Positions 8,260 to 17,601 are shown, numbered from the stretch's first letter. The stretch is DNA of 64,000 nt from Mucilaginibacter sp. PAMB04168 (GCF_039634365.2 NZ_CP155079.2:3286001-3350000), one strand, 5' to 3'. A program made the numbers and translations. Notes: generated by a model not told the origin, from the letters alone.

Positions 8260-8296
8260 CGGAGACGGGGCATTTAGTAAACCCGCCTCCGTTTGA
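8260..8296 (+). terminator. Likely intrinsic terminator after the reductase gene
   Basis: The stem CGGAG-A-CGGG / CCCG-C-CTCCG (one mismatch) has a 12-base loop and a weak T-run. It lies before a converging prmA. Confidence 0.6.
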
Positions 8297-8312
8297 AATA
8301 CATAACGCTGAA

Positions 8313-9152
8313 TTATGCTTTCACAAATTTAGCCGCAACCCATTCGTTACTTACTTTATGACCTTGATATTGAAAGCCGCATTGGTGTGCTTCTTCTTTT
8401 ATAATGTCCAGATCAGGTGATTGATAAAAGCCGCTGAAAAAGATCTGTCCGCCAGCTTTAAGCACTTCACTATAGCGTGGCATCTGATCGATTAAAATAT
8501 TACGGTTTATATTGGCCAATATAATATCAAACTCTTCGTCTGGTATATCTTCTTTTGAGCCGCAAATGACATGCACACCTTTTACATGATTGAGTGCCGT
8601 GTTCTCAAAAGTACTTTTGTAGCACAGCATATCATAGTCTATTGCAGTTAACTTACCTGCTCCTAGTTTGCTCGCCAGTATAGCTAATATACCGGTACCG
8701 CAGCCCATGTCAAGCACGCTTTTACCGGTAAAATCGGTTTCCAGCATACTTGACATCATCAGGCAAGTGGTATCATGGTGACCGGTACCGAAAGCCATCT
8801 TCGGATCTATAATGATTTCGTAAGGAAACTCCGGCTTAGCCTCATGGAAAGTAGCGCGTACGTAAATTTGATCGCCTACGGTAATGGGCTTAAAATTACT
8901 TTCCCATACCTCGTTCCAGTTTTTTTGCGGTATCAGGTTCACCTCGTACGAAAACGAAACCATATCGTTATAAAACGATAACCGGTCATCCACCTGCGCC
9001 TTGTCAAAGTCCTCTGAAGGTATATAGGCCTTAAAACCAAAATCAGTCTCCTCAAATGTATCAAAGCCCAAGTCGGCCAGTTCATCAATAAGTAAATCCT
9101 GATGATGATTTTCCGCACTCATTACGGTAAATAACAGCTCGTAATAATTCAT
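8313..9152 (-). CDS. prmA: Ribosomal protein L11 methyltransferase
   Basis: 279 residues, the SAM-dependent enzyme that methylates L11. The N-terminal substrate domain (about 1-110) is followed by DPKMAFGTGHHDTTCLMM and the SAM motif VLDMGCGTGILAILASKLGA; the NPPY-type motif appears as LANINRNIL. Length and order are normal for Bacteroidota PrmA. It is the last gene of a minus-strand run (GlmU-like, tpiA, prmA); the 97-base gap to tpiA holds an imperfect inverted repeat. Confidence 0.92.
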   Translation of the reverse strand: MNYYELLFTVMSAENHHQDLLIDELADLGFDTFEETDFGFKAYIPSEDFDKAQVDDRLSFYNDMVSFSYEVNLIPQKNWNEVWESNFKPITVGDQIYVRATFHEAKPEFPYEIIIDPKMAFGTGHHDTTCLMMSSMLETDFTGKSVLDMGCGTGILAILASKLGAGKLTAIDYDMLCYKSTFENTALNHVKGVHVICGSKEDIPDEEFDIILANINRNILIDQMPRYSEVLKAGGQIFFSGFYQSPDLDIIKEEAHQCGFQYQGHKVSNEWVAAKFVKA

Positions 9153-9249
9153 CTGTTTAGATATAATATGTTAGAAATAGAGATGAGTGCTCAACTTGAA
9201 CTTTAACGTTTTGTTTAAACACTCAAATCTCATATCTCAAGTGCCCTGA

Positions 9250-10014
9250 CTAATTAAACACTTTTACGATATCTAAAAAGTCGCGTGATTTTAGAGAAGC
9301 GCCGCCAATCAGGCCACCGTCAATGTCGGGTTGGGCAAACAACTCAGCTGCATTCTTAGGATTGCAACTGCCGCCGTATAAAATGGTGGTGTTATCTGCC
9401 ACTTCCTGGTTATAAGTGTTAGCAATTTCTTCACGAATAAAAGCATGTACTTCCTGCGCCTGCTCAGCACTTGCAGTTTTACCTGTACCAATTGCCCAAA
9501 CGGGTTCATAAGCTAAAACCACTTGCTCAAATTGTTCAGTAGGCAAGTGAAAAATCCCTTCCTGCAACTGTGTTTTAATAATGTCAAAATGCTGCTCGGC
9601 TTCACGCTCATCCAATGTTTCGCCAATACAAAAAACAGGTTTTAAGCCGTTTTTTAAAGCGGTATCTGCCTTTACAGAAAGCAACTTATTATCTTCGCCA
9701 AAGTACTGACGACGCTCCGAGTGACCTAAAATCACATAAGTCGCACCGGTTGATTTTACCATTTTAGCGGATATCTCGCCCGTGTAGGCACCCGATTCAT
9801 TTTGATGAGCGTTTTGCGCTCCTATGGCCACTTTATCATACCCTTTAGCTAATTGTGCTAAGCTGTTTAAATGAATATACGGTGAGCAGATAACCGCCTG
9901 CTGTGAGCCGGTCACTTCGTCTTTTACCATGTTTACAATTTCAGAAAACAAAGCTAAGCCTTCGTTATAATCAAGGTTCATTTTCCAATTGCCGGCAACT
10001 ATTTTTTTTCTCAT
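9250..10014 (-). CDS. tpiA: Triosephosphate isomerase
   Basis: 254 residues. It interconverts glyceraldehyde-3-phosphate and dihydroxyacetone phosphate in glycolysis. The catalytic lysine is in GNWKMN, the electrophilic histidine in ILGHSERR and the catalytic glutamate in VLAYEPVWAIGTGKTA; the phosphate loops YGGSC and GGLIGGASL are intact. It starts 4 bases after the stop of the GlmU-like gene, so the two are translationally close and share an operon. Confidence 0.97.
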   Translation of the reverse strand: MRKKIVAGNWKMNLDYNEGLALFSEIVNMVKDEVTGSQQAVICSPYIHLNSLAQLAKGYDKVAIGAQNAHQNESGAYTGEISAKMVKSTGATYVILGHSERRQYFGEDNKLLSVKADTALKNGLKPVFCIGETLDEREAEQHFDIIKTQLQEGIFHLPTEQFEQVVLAYEPVWAIGTGKTASAEQAQEVHAFIREEIANTYNQEVADNTTILYGGSCNPKNAAELFAQPDIDGGLIGGASLKSRDFLDIVKVFN

Positions 10015-10018
10015 AATT

Positions 10019-11200
10019 TTAAAATATTCTGTATGGTTGGGTTAAGTTAAATATATCCAGCAGTAACTGCTTTTCTACCTCATCAAGCTCTTTATTCCGA
10101 CGGTCATAAACCAGTTTTACGGTCTCAAAAACCTTATCCATTTTGTAAACCTCGAAGCCGTGGGCTCCTCCCCAGGCAAAGTCAGGTACAAAGTTCCGGG
10201 GGTAGCCGGCGCCGAAAACGTTAGCACTTACACCTACTACGGTACCGGTATTAAACATAGTATTGATGCCACATTTCGAATGGTCGGCCATTACCAAGCC
10301 GCAAAACTGCAAACCTGTTTTACGGAAGTGATGGGTTGTATAATCCCATAGCTTCACTTCAGTATAATTATTCTTAAGATTTGAATTGTTAGAATCTGCG
10401 CCAATGTTACACCACTCGCCCAGCACTGCATTACCCAGGTACCCCTCATGCCCTTTCGAAGAATGCCCCCACAATACTGCATTGTTAATCTCGCCCCCTA
10501 CTCTGCATTTTGGACCAATTGTAGTTGCGCCGTATATTTTGGCACCCATTTTTATCTGCGAGTCGTTACATAATGCTAATGCACCGCGTATATGCGTTCC
10601 TTCCCAAACCTCTGTAGTCCTGCCGAGGTATATAGGGCCGTTTTTCGTGTTAAACGTTGAGCACTCGGCCACGGCATCTTCCTCAGCAAAAAAGTCGTTG
10701 CCTATAACAGTGTTACTATTACTAATGGCTGCGCTACTACGCCCTTTGGTTAGCAGCTTAAAATCGCGCCGTAGTTCTGTATCGTTCTTCCTAAAAATAT
10801 CTTCCGGATATCGCAGCTGAACAAAAGAAGTATCATACTGCACTATGCGGTCCAAACGCATGTCGAGGGTAAACATGCGTGCATCGCCTTCATTTAGTTT
10901 AACCGCTATCAGGGAATCGGCATGGTATAAACCTTCACCTGTTTGCAATTTGTCAATGGCTTCCACCAGATCCTCATCTGGGCACACGGAACCATTGATA
11001 AAGACGTTATGAGCTGAGATGTTTACAGGAAACTTGCCTTGCAGGTAAGGTAGAGTAAGATAAGAATAGTCGGCGTTGAGGTACTTGGCCCATTTCTCGG
11101 CAATGGTTAAAATACCTATGCGTAAATTGGCTACCGGCCGGGTGAACGTTAACGGCCGTAAAGTATAATGTGCATTATCGTCGAACAAAATGATAGCCAT
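10019..11200 (-). CDS. GlmU-family left-handed beta-helix protein
   Basis: 393 residues. The C-terminal half is a hexapeptide-repeat beta helix (GPIYLGRTTEVWEGTHIRG, IGPKCRVGG, GVSANVFG) like the acyltransferase part of GlmU. The N-terminal half starts MAIILFDDNAHYTLRPLTFTRPVANL and lacks the GxGxRM nucleotidyltransferase loop, so uridylyltransfer in the classical manner is not expected. The group is annotated as a putative sugar nucleotidyltransferase in Bacteroidota. The ATG at 11200 is chosen over an ATG at 11317, because the longer form would read through the terminator and tail of rpmE2. It stands directly before tpiA. Confidence 0.75.
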   Translation of the reverse strand: MAIILFDDNAHYTLRPLTFTRPVANLRIGILTIAEKWAKYLNADYSYLTLPYLQGKFPVNISAHNVFINGSVCPDEDLVEAIDKLQTGEGLYHADSLIAVKLNEGDARMFTLDMRLDRIVQYDTSFVQLRYPEDIFRKNDTELRRDFKLLTKGRSSAAISNSNTVIGNDFFAEEDAVAECSTFNTKNGPIYLGRTTEVWEGTHIRGALALCNDSQIKMGAKIYGATTIGPKCRVGGEINNAVLWGHSSKGHEGYLGNAVLGEWCNIGADSNNSNLKNNYTEVKLWDYTTHHFRKTGLQFCGLVMADHSKCGINTMFNTGTVVGVSANVFGAGYPRNFVPDFAWGGAHGFEVYKMDKVFETVKLVYDRRNKELDEVEKQLLLDIFNLTQPYRIF

Positions 11201-11204
11201 GGGC

Positions 11205-11240
11205 CAAAAATAAAAAAGTCTCCCGATGTAATGGGAGACT
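11205..11240 (-). terminator. Intrinsic terminator of rpmE2
   Basis: The stem AGTCTCCC / GGGAGACT with an 8-base loop is followed on the minus strand by a T-rich run reaching 11205. The run also contains TATTTTTG (11205-11212), a match to the -7 box, four bases before the start of the GlmU-like gene. Confidence 0.85.
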
Positions 11241-11264
11241 TTCAAATATTTGTTTCTAAAGCTA

Positions 11265-11513
11265 TTACTTTTTGTTGTAACGCGTACGGAATTTATCGAT
11301 ACGACCTGCAGTGTCAACCAGTTTCATTTTACCGGTATAGAATGGATGCGAGGTGTGCGAAATTTCTAATTTCACCAATGGGTACTCATTGCCGTCTTCC
11401 CATTTTACGGTTTCACGGGTATCAATGCATGATTTAGTGATGAAAGAGTAGTCGTTAGACATATCTTTAAAAACCACTAATCTATAGTTTGCTGGATGCA
11501 GATCTTTTTTCAT
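11265..11513 (-). CDS. rpmE2: 50S ribosomal protein L31, type B
   Basis: 82 residues. This is a structural protein of the large subunit. The start [20 protein letters not shown] and the [20 protein letters not shown] block are typical. The CxxC zinc pair of type A L31 is absent, and one isolated Cys remains, identifying the zinc-independent type B form. It has its own promoter box and its own terminator. Confidence 0.95.
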   Translation of the reverse strand: MKKDLHPANYRLVVFKDMSNDYSFITKSCIDTRETVKWEDGNEYPLVKLEISHTSHPFYTGKMKLVDTAGRIDKFRTRYNKK

Positions 11514-11540
11514 TTATATACTTTCCTTTCAAAAGAGGTG

Positions 11541-11548
11541 CAAATATA
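11541..11548 (-). promoter_or_regulatory. -7 promoter box for rpmE2
   Basis: On the minus strand this reads TATATTTG, an exact TAnnTTTG match, 27 bases before the rpmE2 start. The -33 element is not clear. Confidence 0.55.
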
Positions 11549-11745
11549 GTAAATATTTCACTTATAAAAATACGCTACTTAATTAATTTTCAACATTATT
11601 TGATGGCCCTTTTTAAATCAGCAACGGCGTTAAAATTAACTAACCATCAAAAACATATTTATTTCAGATAAATTAACTGCTCTAAAATGGCAAAAACATG
11701 ACGTACTCTACCTGTTTAGTATAACTTTACTATAAAACATTTACT

Positions 11746-11753
11746 TATCTTTG
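11746..11753 (+). promoter_or_regulatory. -7 promoter box for iscS
   Basis: TATCTTTG is an exact -7 match, 19 bases before the iscS ATG; a TTTA at 11726 is a poor -33. The gap before it is AT-rich. Confidence 0.55.
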
Positions 11754-11772
11754 TACTATTAATAAAACGGAT

Positions 11773-12984
11773 ATGAACCTTCCTATATATTTAGATAACA
11801 ACGCAACCACGCCTATGGATCCACGGGTGCTGGAAGCGATGATTCCTTACTTTACCCAAAAATTTGGTAACGCGGCCAGCCGCAATCACCATTTTGGCTG
11901 GGTGGCTGAAGAGGGCGTAGATTACGCTCGCGAGCAGGTGGCCAAAATAATTGGCGCAAACGAAAAAGAGATCATCTTCACATCAGGCGCTACCGAGTCA
12001 GATAACCTGGCTATTAAAGGGGTGTTTGAGATGTATAAAGATAAAGGCAACCATATCATTACCGCTGTAACTGAGCACAAGGCTGTGCTTGATGCCTGCA
12101 AACACGTTGAAAAACTAGGCGGCAAGGTTACTTACTTACCGGTTAAAGAAGACGGGTTGGTTGACCTTGCGCAGCTAGAAGCTGCTATGACCAAAGAAAC
12201 CATTTTGGTTTCAATTATGTACGGCAATAACGAGATTGGTGTAATACAACCGGTTAAAGCAATTGCTGACATAGCTCATAAATATGGTGCTTTGTTTATG
12301 ACAGATGCTACACAAGCTGTAGGTAAAATATCGGTTGATGTAAACCGTGATGGTATTGACCTGCTTGCGCTGTCAGCACATAAAATGTACGGCCCTAAAG
12401 GTGTAGGTGCTTTATACGTACGCCGTAAAGGTCCACGTGTTAAAGTTACCGCCCAAATGGATGGTGGTGGTCACGAACGCGGTATGCGTTCAGGCACCTT
12501 AAATGTACCTGGTATTGTTGGTCTAGGTAAAGCCTGCGAAATAGCTTACAACGAAATGGAAGCAGAAGCAGCACGTTTATCAGCATTGCGCAATAAGCTG
12601 CAAGCTGCTTTAACCGTGCTTGAAGAAAGCTATGTTAACGGCAACCAGGAACATCGCTTACCGCACGTAGCTAACATTTCTTTTAAATATGTTGAAGGCG
12701 AAGGTTTAATGATGGCAATGAAAGACTTAGCTGTATCATCTGGTTCAGCTTGTACTTCAGCTTCATTAGAGCCATCATATGTATTAAAAAGCTTAGGCTT
12801 GTCTGACGATTTGGCGCATTCCTCAATCCGCTTCGGTTTAGGTCGTTTCACTACCGAAGAAGAAGTTGATTATGCTATTGAGGTGACCAAAAAGGCTGTT
12901 AATCACCTTCGTGAGCTTTCTCCGCTGTGGGAGATGTTTAAAGAAGGTATAGACCTTAACTCAATTGAGTGGGCTGAACACTAA
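11773..12984 (+). CDS. iscS: Cysteine desulfurase
   Basis: 403 residues. This PLP enzyme takes sulfur from cysteine for iron-sulfur cluster assembly. The N-terminal [18 protein letters not shown], the PLP-binding lysine in [12 protein letters not shown] and the flexible persulfide loop [16 protein letters not shown] are all intact, which marks the IscS/NifS group and not SufS. It is first in iscS-iscU-iscA. No iscR, hscA, hscB or ferredoxin gene is nearby. Confidence 0.95.
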   Translation: MNLPIYLDNNATTPMDPRVLEAMIPYFTQKFGNAASRNHHFGWVAEEGVDYAREQVAKIIGANEKEIIFTSGATESDNLAIKGVFEMYKDKGNHIITAVTEHKAVLDACKHVEKLGGKVTYLPVKEDGLVDLAQLEAAMTKETILVSIMYGNNEIGVIQPVKAIADIAHKYGALFMTDATQAVGKISVDVNRDGIDLLALSAHKMYGPKGVGALYVRRKGPRVKVTAQMDGGGHERGMRSGTLNVPGIVGLGKACEIAYNEMEAEAARLSALRNKLQAALTVLEESYVNGNQEHRLPHVANISFKYVEGEGLMMAMKDLAVSSGSACTSASLEPSYVLKSLGLSDDLAHSSIRFGLGRFTTEEEVDYAIEVTKKAVNHLRELSPLWEMFKEGIDLNSIEWAEH

Positions 12985-13100
12985 GCAAGTGTGCGAATGA
13001 GTATTGTACTCATTACTTTGGCATACATTTAGACGATAATAAATAGCCGGCAACCCAAACGCGGCAAAACACTATAACTGATAACTAAACACATAAAGCT

Positions 13101-13514
13101 ATGGCTTATTCAGATAAAGTAATTGACCATTACACTAACCCGCGCAACGTAGGTACATTAGATAAAAGCAGTACTAAAGTAGGTACTGGCTTAGTAGGTG
13201 CTCCTGAGTGCGGCGACGTAATGCGTTTGCAAATTGAAGTAGATGACAACAACGTAATCACTGATGCTAAATTTAAAACCTTTGGCTGCGGTTCGGCAAT
13301 TGCCTCTTCATCACTGGCAACCGAATGGTTGAAAGGTAAAAGCATCGATGATGCAATGGCTATCGACAACATGGACATTGTAGAGGAACTTGCATTACCA
13401 CCGGTTAAAATACACTGTTCGGTACTGGCCGAAGACGCTATCAAAGCCGCTATTAACGATTACCGTATTAAAAACGGCTTAGCTCCTATTGAGCTTGAAA
13501 AATCACATCATTAA
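13101..13514 (+). CDS. iscU: Iron-sulfur cluster assembly scaffold IscU
   Basis: 137 residues. The three cluster-binding cysteines are in APECGD, FGCGSA and HCSVLA, with the conserved Asp after the first. The LPPVK motif, which in other bacteria is the docking site for the HscA chaperone, is present although no chaperone gene is in the window. It lies 116 bases after iscS, in the same direction, so co-transcription is likely. Confidence 0.95.
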   Translation: MAYSDKVIDHYTNPRNVGTLDKSSTKVGTGLVGAPECGDVMRLQIEVDDNNVITDAKFKTFGCGSAIASSSLATEWLKGKSIDDAMAIDNMDIVEELALPPVKIHCSVLAEDAIKAAINDYRIKNGLAPIELEKSHH

Positions 13515-13608
13515 TTTTTGAGGGTAAGAAACAAAATCAAGGAAAAAAGATTTTCAACTTTTTCTACCTGGTTATTGTTTCTCGACTTTTGGCTCTAATA
13601 TAATAAAT

Positions 13609-13935
13609 ATGGTTACCATAACAGATAAAGCAAAAAGCAAAATTGATAACTTGATGCAGGATGCCGGGCTTGATGCCTCGTATTTTTTACGGGTTTCGGT
13701 TCAGGGCGGTGGCTGTTCGGGTTTATCATATAATATGGACTTTGACAACGAAGAGAAAAAGGGCGACCAATTTTTCGAAGACAGAGGCATCCGCATAGCT
13801 TTGGATATGAAATCTTTTTTATACCTGGCAGGTACTGAGCTCGATTTTTCGGACGGGCTGAATGGCAAGGGCTTTAATTTTATTAACCCTAATGCCAGCC
13901 GCACCTGCGGTTGCGGCGAAAGCTTCTCGGTGTAA
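13609..13935 (+). CDS. iscA: A-type iron-sulfur carrier protein
   Basis: 108 residues of the IscA/ErpA/SufA family. The cysteines are in GGGCSGLSY and the C-terminal CGCGESFSV, the usual three-Cys arrangement. It passes clusters from the IscU scaffold to apo-proteins. It is the last gene of the isc set and is followed by a strong terminator. Whether it is IscA or ErpA in the strict sense cannot be decided from sequence alone. Confidence 0.9.
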   Translation: MVTITDKAKSKIDNLMQDAGLDASYFLRVSVQGGGCSGLSYNMDFDNEEKKGDQFFEDRGIRIALDMKSFLYLAGTELDFSDGLNGKGFNFINPNASRTCGCGESFSV

Positions 13936-13961
13936 TTATTATACTGTTAAATAGAATATTT

Positions 13962-13985
13962 AGGCGCCGCTAGGCGCCTTTTTTT
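13962..13985 (+). terminator. Intrinsic terminator of the isc genes
   Basis: The GC-rich stem AGGCGC / GCGCCT with a 6-base loop is followed by seven or more Ts. Confidence 0.9.
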
Positions 13986-14128
13986 ATGATCATCTACCAG
14001 ATCGCTTAACGCGCTCCATCCAGGCTATAAATCAATGTTGGTAACTGTAGTTAAATACTGATACGCCTAAGTAAATTACTAACCATAATGTTCATGTAAT
14101 GATGCAAACAATTAGGCATTAGCGTGCT

Positions 14129-14158
14129 TTTGTATTTATGGTTATTTGCCTAAGTTTG
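14129..14158 (+). promoter_or_regulatory. Promoter of the acyl-CoA synthetase gene
   Basis: TTTG (14129-14132), 18 bases, then TAAGTTTG (14151-14158): both Bacteroidota elements are present. The start codon is 30 bases further on. Confidence 0.75.
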
Positions 14159-14188
14159 TTAAACTAATATAAGCCAAATTTAAACTTA

Positions 14189-16102
14189 ATGGATACGGTT
14201 AAAAAACCCACTACTGTTCCTGCACTCATTCGTAATATTGTAGCCAACCTGCATCCCGACACGCATACTTTTCTTACCCATAAAGTAAAAGATACTTGGG
14301 TGGAAATTTCTTATCGCGAAGCTATCGAAAATATTGACGCTATATCGGCCTGGTTCCTGAATATGGGAATTCAGAAAGGTGATCGTTTAGGTTTGGTGAT
14401 TGAAAATGGGCCAGATTACATTTATTTTGACCAGGCACTTCAGCAAATAGGAGCTGTTAATGCCTCCATATATCCAACGCTAACCGAAGCAGAAACCGAA
14501 TACATCATCAATGATTCGGGCATGAAAGCCATACTAGTAGGTAATCCTTTTTTATTAAGGAAAATTATAAAGGTTGCTAATAACTGCCCTACCCTGCTCC
14601 GTATTATACCTGCTTTTGATGACTATGAAAAGTATACCGACAAGGTAAATTTGAATGCCGGCGTCATCAGTTTCGATAACTTGATCAAAGAAGGCTTACA
14701 GATTGTTAACCAATATAGCACAACGATTGATATTGCCCGTGAAGCTATCCTGCCGTCAGACTTATCGTGCCTGATATACACTTCAGGAACAACAGGCACA
14801 CCTAAAGGTGTTATGCTGATGCACAGCAACTTTGTGCAAACCGTTTGGGCTGGCCTGGAGCAAATATCAATTGTTGATAAACACGATACTTTTTTGTCTT
14901 TCCTGCCCCTCTCCCACGTTTTTGAGCGCGCCGCCACTTATTATATATGCATGGGTGCTGGTTGTACAATAGCGTTTGCGCAAAGCTTAGAGCTACTGGC
15001 CAAGAACATGATAGAAGTTAAACCTACTATTATGAATTGTGTGCCTCGTTTGTTGGAGCGTATACATGATAAGGCCATGAAAAACGGTACAACAGCCGGT
15101 GGCATAAAAACCAAAATCTTTAATTGGGCATTTGAAATTGGCAAGCAACGCCGGGAGACTTTTGAAAAAGGAATACAGCCTGGTTTAATATTACGTAACC
15201 AGTATAAACTGGCCGATAAACTGGTATTTAGCAAAATTAAAGAAAAAACCGGCGGCCGCCTAAAGTTCCTGATCTCTGGTGGTGGCGCTTTACCTAAAAA
15301 TGTAGGCGAGTTTTTTGGCAATGTGGGTATACCTGTTTTGGAAGGTTACGGACTTACGGAAACCACCGGGCCGGTATGTGTTACAGAGTTTGACCGCCAG
15401 GTGTATGGCACGGCCGGTTTAGTTTTACCAGGGTCAGAAATCGCCATTCAAAACATCGAAACAGGAAAAATTTATACTGTACAAACGCATACTTCTATGG
15501 ATCCTACCCTTATTTCGGAAGAGGGTGAAATTATTATCCGTGGTGTAGCTGTAATGAAAGGTTATTGGAACAAGCCAGAAGAAACCAAGGCTGCAATTGA
15601 TGCAGATGGATGGTTTCACAGCGGCGATATTGGCCGGTTTTACAAAGGTTATCTACAAATTACCGACCGCCTAAAAAATATGCTCATTAATGCTTACGGT
15701 AAAAACATATATCCCACACCGGTAGAAAACACCTATCTAAAAAGCCCTAAAATAGAGCAGATATTTTTAGTGGGCGACCGCCGCGAGTATGTAACTGCCA
15801 TTATTGTTCCGCCAAAAGAGCTATTGCAGGAGACGTTTAACTTGAACGAAGCCTGGTTTGAGCAGTCCGAAGCTTTTGTTGATGACAAGCAAATTATCGA
15901 CTGGATTAATCAGGACATACGTAAGCTAAGTAATGATCTGGCCAAATTTGAGCGCATTAAAAGCTTCAAAGTAAAGCGTAATCCTTTTAGTATGGAAGAG
16001 GGCGAAATGACTGTAACCTTAAAAGCTAAACGCAAGGTAATCGAGAAAAAATACGCTCAGGCCATTGATGAGATGTACATGCAGGAAGTTGATGCAGATT
16101 AA
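14189..16102 (+). CDS. Long-chain acyl-CoA synthetase (AMP-forming)
   Basis: 637 residues. It activates long-chain fatty acids to acyl-CoA through an acyl-adenylate. The ATP/AMP motif is LIYTSGTTGTPKGVMLMHS, followed by EGYGLTETTGPVC, the GWFHSGDIG motif and the hinge ITDRLKNMLINAYGKNIYP, in the order and length of FadD15/FAA-type enzymes. The protein is soluble or peripherally membrane-bound. A Crp-type regulator and a membrane hydroxylase follow in the same direction (gaps 40 and 64 bases), suggesting a small lipid-modification unit (inference). Confidence 0.92.
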   Translation: MDTVKKPTTVPALIRNIVANLHPDTHTFLTHKVKDTWVEISYREAIENIDAISAWFLNMGIQKGDRLGLVIENGPDYIYFDQALQQIGAVNASIYPTLTEAETEYIINDSGMKAILVGNPFLLRKIIKVANNCPTLLRIIPAFDDYEKYTDKVNLNAGVISFDNLIKEGLQIVNQYSTTIDIAREAILPSDLSCLIYTSGTTGTPKGVMLMHSNFVQTVWAGLEQISIVDKHDTFLSFLPLSHVFERAATYYICMGAGCTIAFAQSLELLAKNMIEVKPTIMNCVPRLLERIHDKAMKNGTTAGGIKTKIFNWAFEIGKQRRETFEKGIQPGLILRNQYKLADKLVFSKIKEKTGGRLKFLISGGGALPKNVGEFFGNVGIPVLEGYGLTETTGPVCVTEFDRQVYGTAGLVLPGSEIAIQNIETGKIYTVQTHTSMDPTLISEEGEIIIRGVAVMKGYWNKPEETKAAIDADGWFHSGDIGRFYKGYLQITDRLKNMLINAYGKNIYPTPVENTYLKSPKIEQIFLVGDRREYVTAIIVPPKELLQETFNLNEAWFEQSEAFVDDKQIIDWINQDIRKLSNDLAKFERIKSFKVKRNPFSMEEGEMTVTLKAKRKVIEKKYAQAIDEMYMQEVDAD

Positions 16103-16142
16103 TTAACCAATACATTAACAGGTAATGGTTACTAATTAGCAC

Positions 16143-16736
16143 ATGCTCACACCCGAAGACATAAAGTTCTATCTCGGCATTTTTAAAGGTCTGAGTTTAT
16201 CCGACCTGAATGAGCTGTTTAAAATGGCTCATTCTCGTAATTTAAAAGCTGGTAATGTATACATTGAGCAAGGCGCTGCCTCTAAAAAGCTCGGCTTAAT
16301 ACGTAGTGGTTTAATACGCGCTTATTGTATTAAGGAAAATGGTGATGATATTACGCTAATGTTGCGTTGGGAAAACCAGTTTGTAGCCTCCCATGATAAT
16401 ATCATCCTCAATCAGCCTTCCCGCTTCATTTACGAGGCACTTGAAGACACGTCGTTACTGGAGTTTGATTATGAGCGCATACAGGCGATTCTAGATAATA
16501 ACCCTAAGCTTTCATCTCATCGCAATTTATTTTTATTGCGTATGCTGGCCGAAGCGTTGGAAAGAATGGAGTCATTTGTACTGTATACGCCCGAGGAGAG
16601 ATATTTGCAATTGATGAAAGAAAAGCCTAATATTTTCAACCGGGTACATAACAAATATCTGGCTACCCTACTTGGCGTAACACCAGTATCACTAAGCCGC
16701 ATCCGCAAGCGAATTGCACAAACCCATAAACGATAA
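16143..16736 (+). CDS. Crp/Fnr-family transcriptional regulator
   Basis: 197 residues. A cyclic-nucleotide-binding-like beta-barrel (about 20-120: KAGNVYIEQGAASKKLGLIRSG) is followed by a C-terminal helical end (NKYLATLLGVTPVSLSRIRKR) that serves as the recognition helix. The phosphate-binding cassette residues for cAMP are not evident, so the ligand is unknown, as for most Bacteroidota Crp-like proteins. It lies 40 bases after the acyl-CoA synthetase gene. Confidence 0.85.
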   Translation: MLTPEDIKFYLGIFKGLSLSDLNELFKMAHSRNLKAGNVYIEQGAASKKLGLIRSGLIRAYCIKENGDDITLMLRWENQFVASHDNIILNQPSRFIYEALEDTSLLEFDYERIQAILDNNPKLSSHRNLFLLRMLAEALERMESFVLYTPEERYLQLMKEKPNIFNRVHNKYLATLLGVTPVSLSRIRKRIAQTHKR

Positions 16737-16800
16737 TTATCTTTTGTTAATTGCCGGTTATTAACCGCTGTGTAATTTTGAGTTCGAAAGAATTATTGTT

Positions 16801-17601
16801 ATGCACCCTATTTTAGAAATATTCATTAAAATATTCAGCGTATCGGCTGTCCGCTACTTTGTAATTGCGGGTGTGCCGTTTTTTGTGTTCTATAAATTTT
16901 TAACCAACTGGTTTGCCAATAACAAGATTCAAAAACGGGAGGCAGATATAAAAGATTTTAAGCGGGAGATACTGCACTCTATGCAAACCACAGCTGTGCT
17001 GGTTGTTATCGGATATCTGGCCCTTTACACCCCACTAAAAAACCACACGCTTATTTACACCGATTTAAATGCTTATCCTTCTTGGTGGATAACCGCCAGT
17101 CTTGTCATTAGTTTGGTTATTCATGACACCTATTTTTACTGGATGCACCGTTTATTACACCATAAAAAGCTTTTTAAGTTAGCACATTTAGTTCACCATC
17201 AATCAACTAATCCTTCGCCATGGTCGTCCTATTCATTCCACTTTATTGAGGCTTGGACAGAAGGTGCTGTTTTGTTCATAATCATCTTCCTGATACCCGT
17301 TCATCCGCTTACAGTAATGCTTTTTACGGTAATTGGTTTTATGATCAACGTTTACGGCCACCTTGGCTATGAGATTGCCCCTAAACAATTGCGTAATTCA
17401 TTTTTGTTCGAGGTGCTTAACACTTCGGTTCACCACAATTTACATCACAGCAAGTTTAAAGGAAATTACGGCTTATATTTTCGTGTGTGGGATAGGTTGA
17501 TGGGTACAGAACACCCGGATTATGTGAAGGAATACGACCGCATTCAGCAAAATCGATTTGGCACTAATTTGCAACAGGCAGCCGACCAGTCAGAAGCTTA
17601 A
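16801..17601 (+). CDS. Membrane fatty-acid hydroxylase / sterol desaturase family protein
   Basis: 266 residues with several membrane helices. It carries the histidine clusters that bind a diiron centre: HDTYFYWMHRLLHH, HLVHHQS and HHNLHH. It belongs to the FA_hydroxylase family (PF04116), which hydroxylates or desaturates lipid chains at the cytosolic face using oxygen. The context with an acyl-CoA synthetase fits lipid modification. The true substrate (fatty acid, sphingoid base or carotenoid) cannot be read from sequence; Sphingobacteriaceae make sphingolipids, so a sphingoid-type substrate is a reasonable guess. Confidence 0.82.
   Translation: MHPILEIFIKIFSVSAVRYFVIAGVPFFVFYKFLTNWFANNKIQKREADIKDFKREILHSMQTTAVLVVIGYLALYTPLKNHTLIYTDLNAYPSWWITASLVISLVIHDTYFYWMHRLLHHKKLFKLAHLVHHQSTNPSPWSSYSFHFIEAWTEGAVLFIIIFLIPVHPLTVMLFTVIGFMINVYGHLGYEIAPKQLRNSFLFEVLNTSVHHNLHHSKFKGNYGLYFRVWDRLMGTEHPDYVKEYDRIQQNRFGTNLQQAADQSEA

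Noticed and set aside
9181..9232. Imperfect inverted repeat with GAGAT/ATCTC units between tpiA and prmA
   Set aside because: The arms differ in length and pair only partly; no T-run follows. Too weak to call a terminator or leader structure.
10386..10820. 144-codon open frame on the plus strand
   Set aside because: It lies wholly antisense to the GlmU-like gene, whose protein has recognisable hexapeptide repeats; the plus-strand product has no domain and poor composition.
13130..13444. 104-codon minus-strand frame
   Set aside because: Shadow of iscU, which is unambiguous on the plus strand.
14941..15321. 126-codon minus-strand frame
   Set aside because: Antisense shadow of the acyl-CoA synthetase core.
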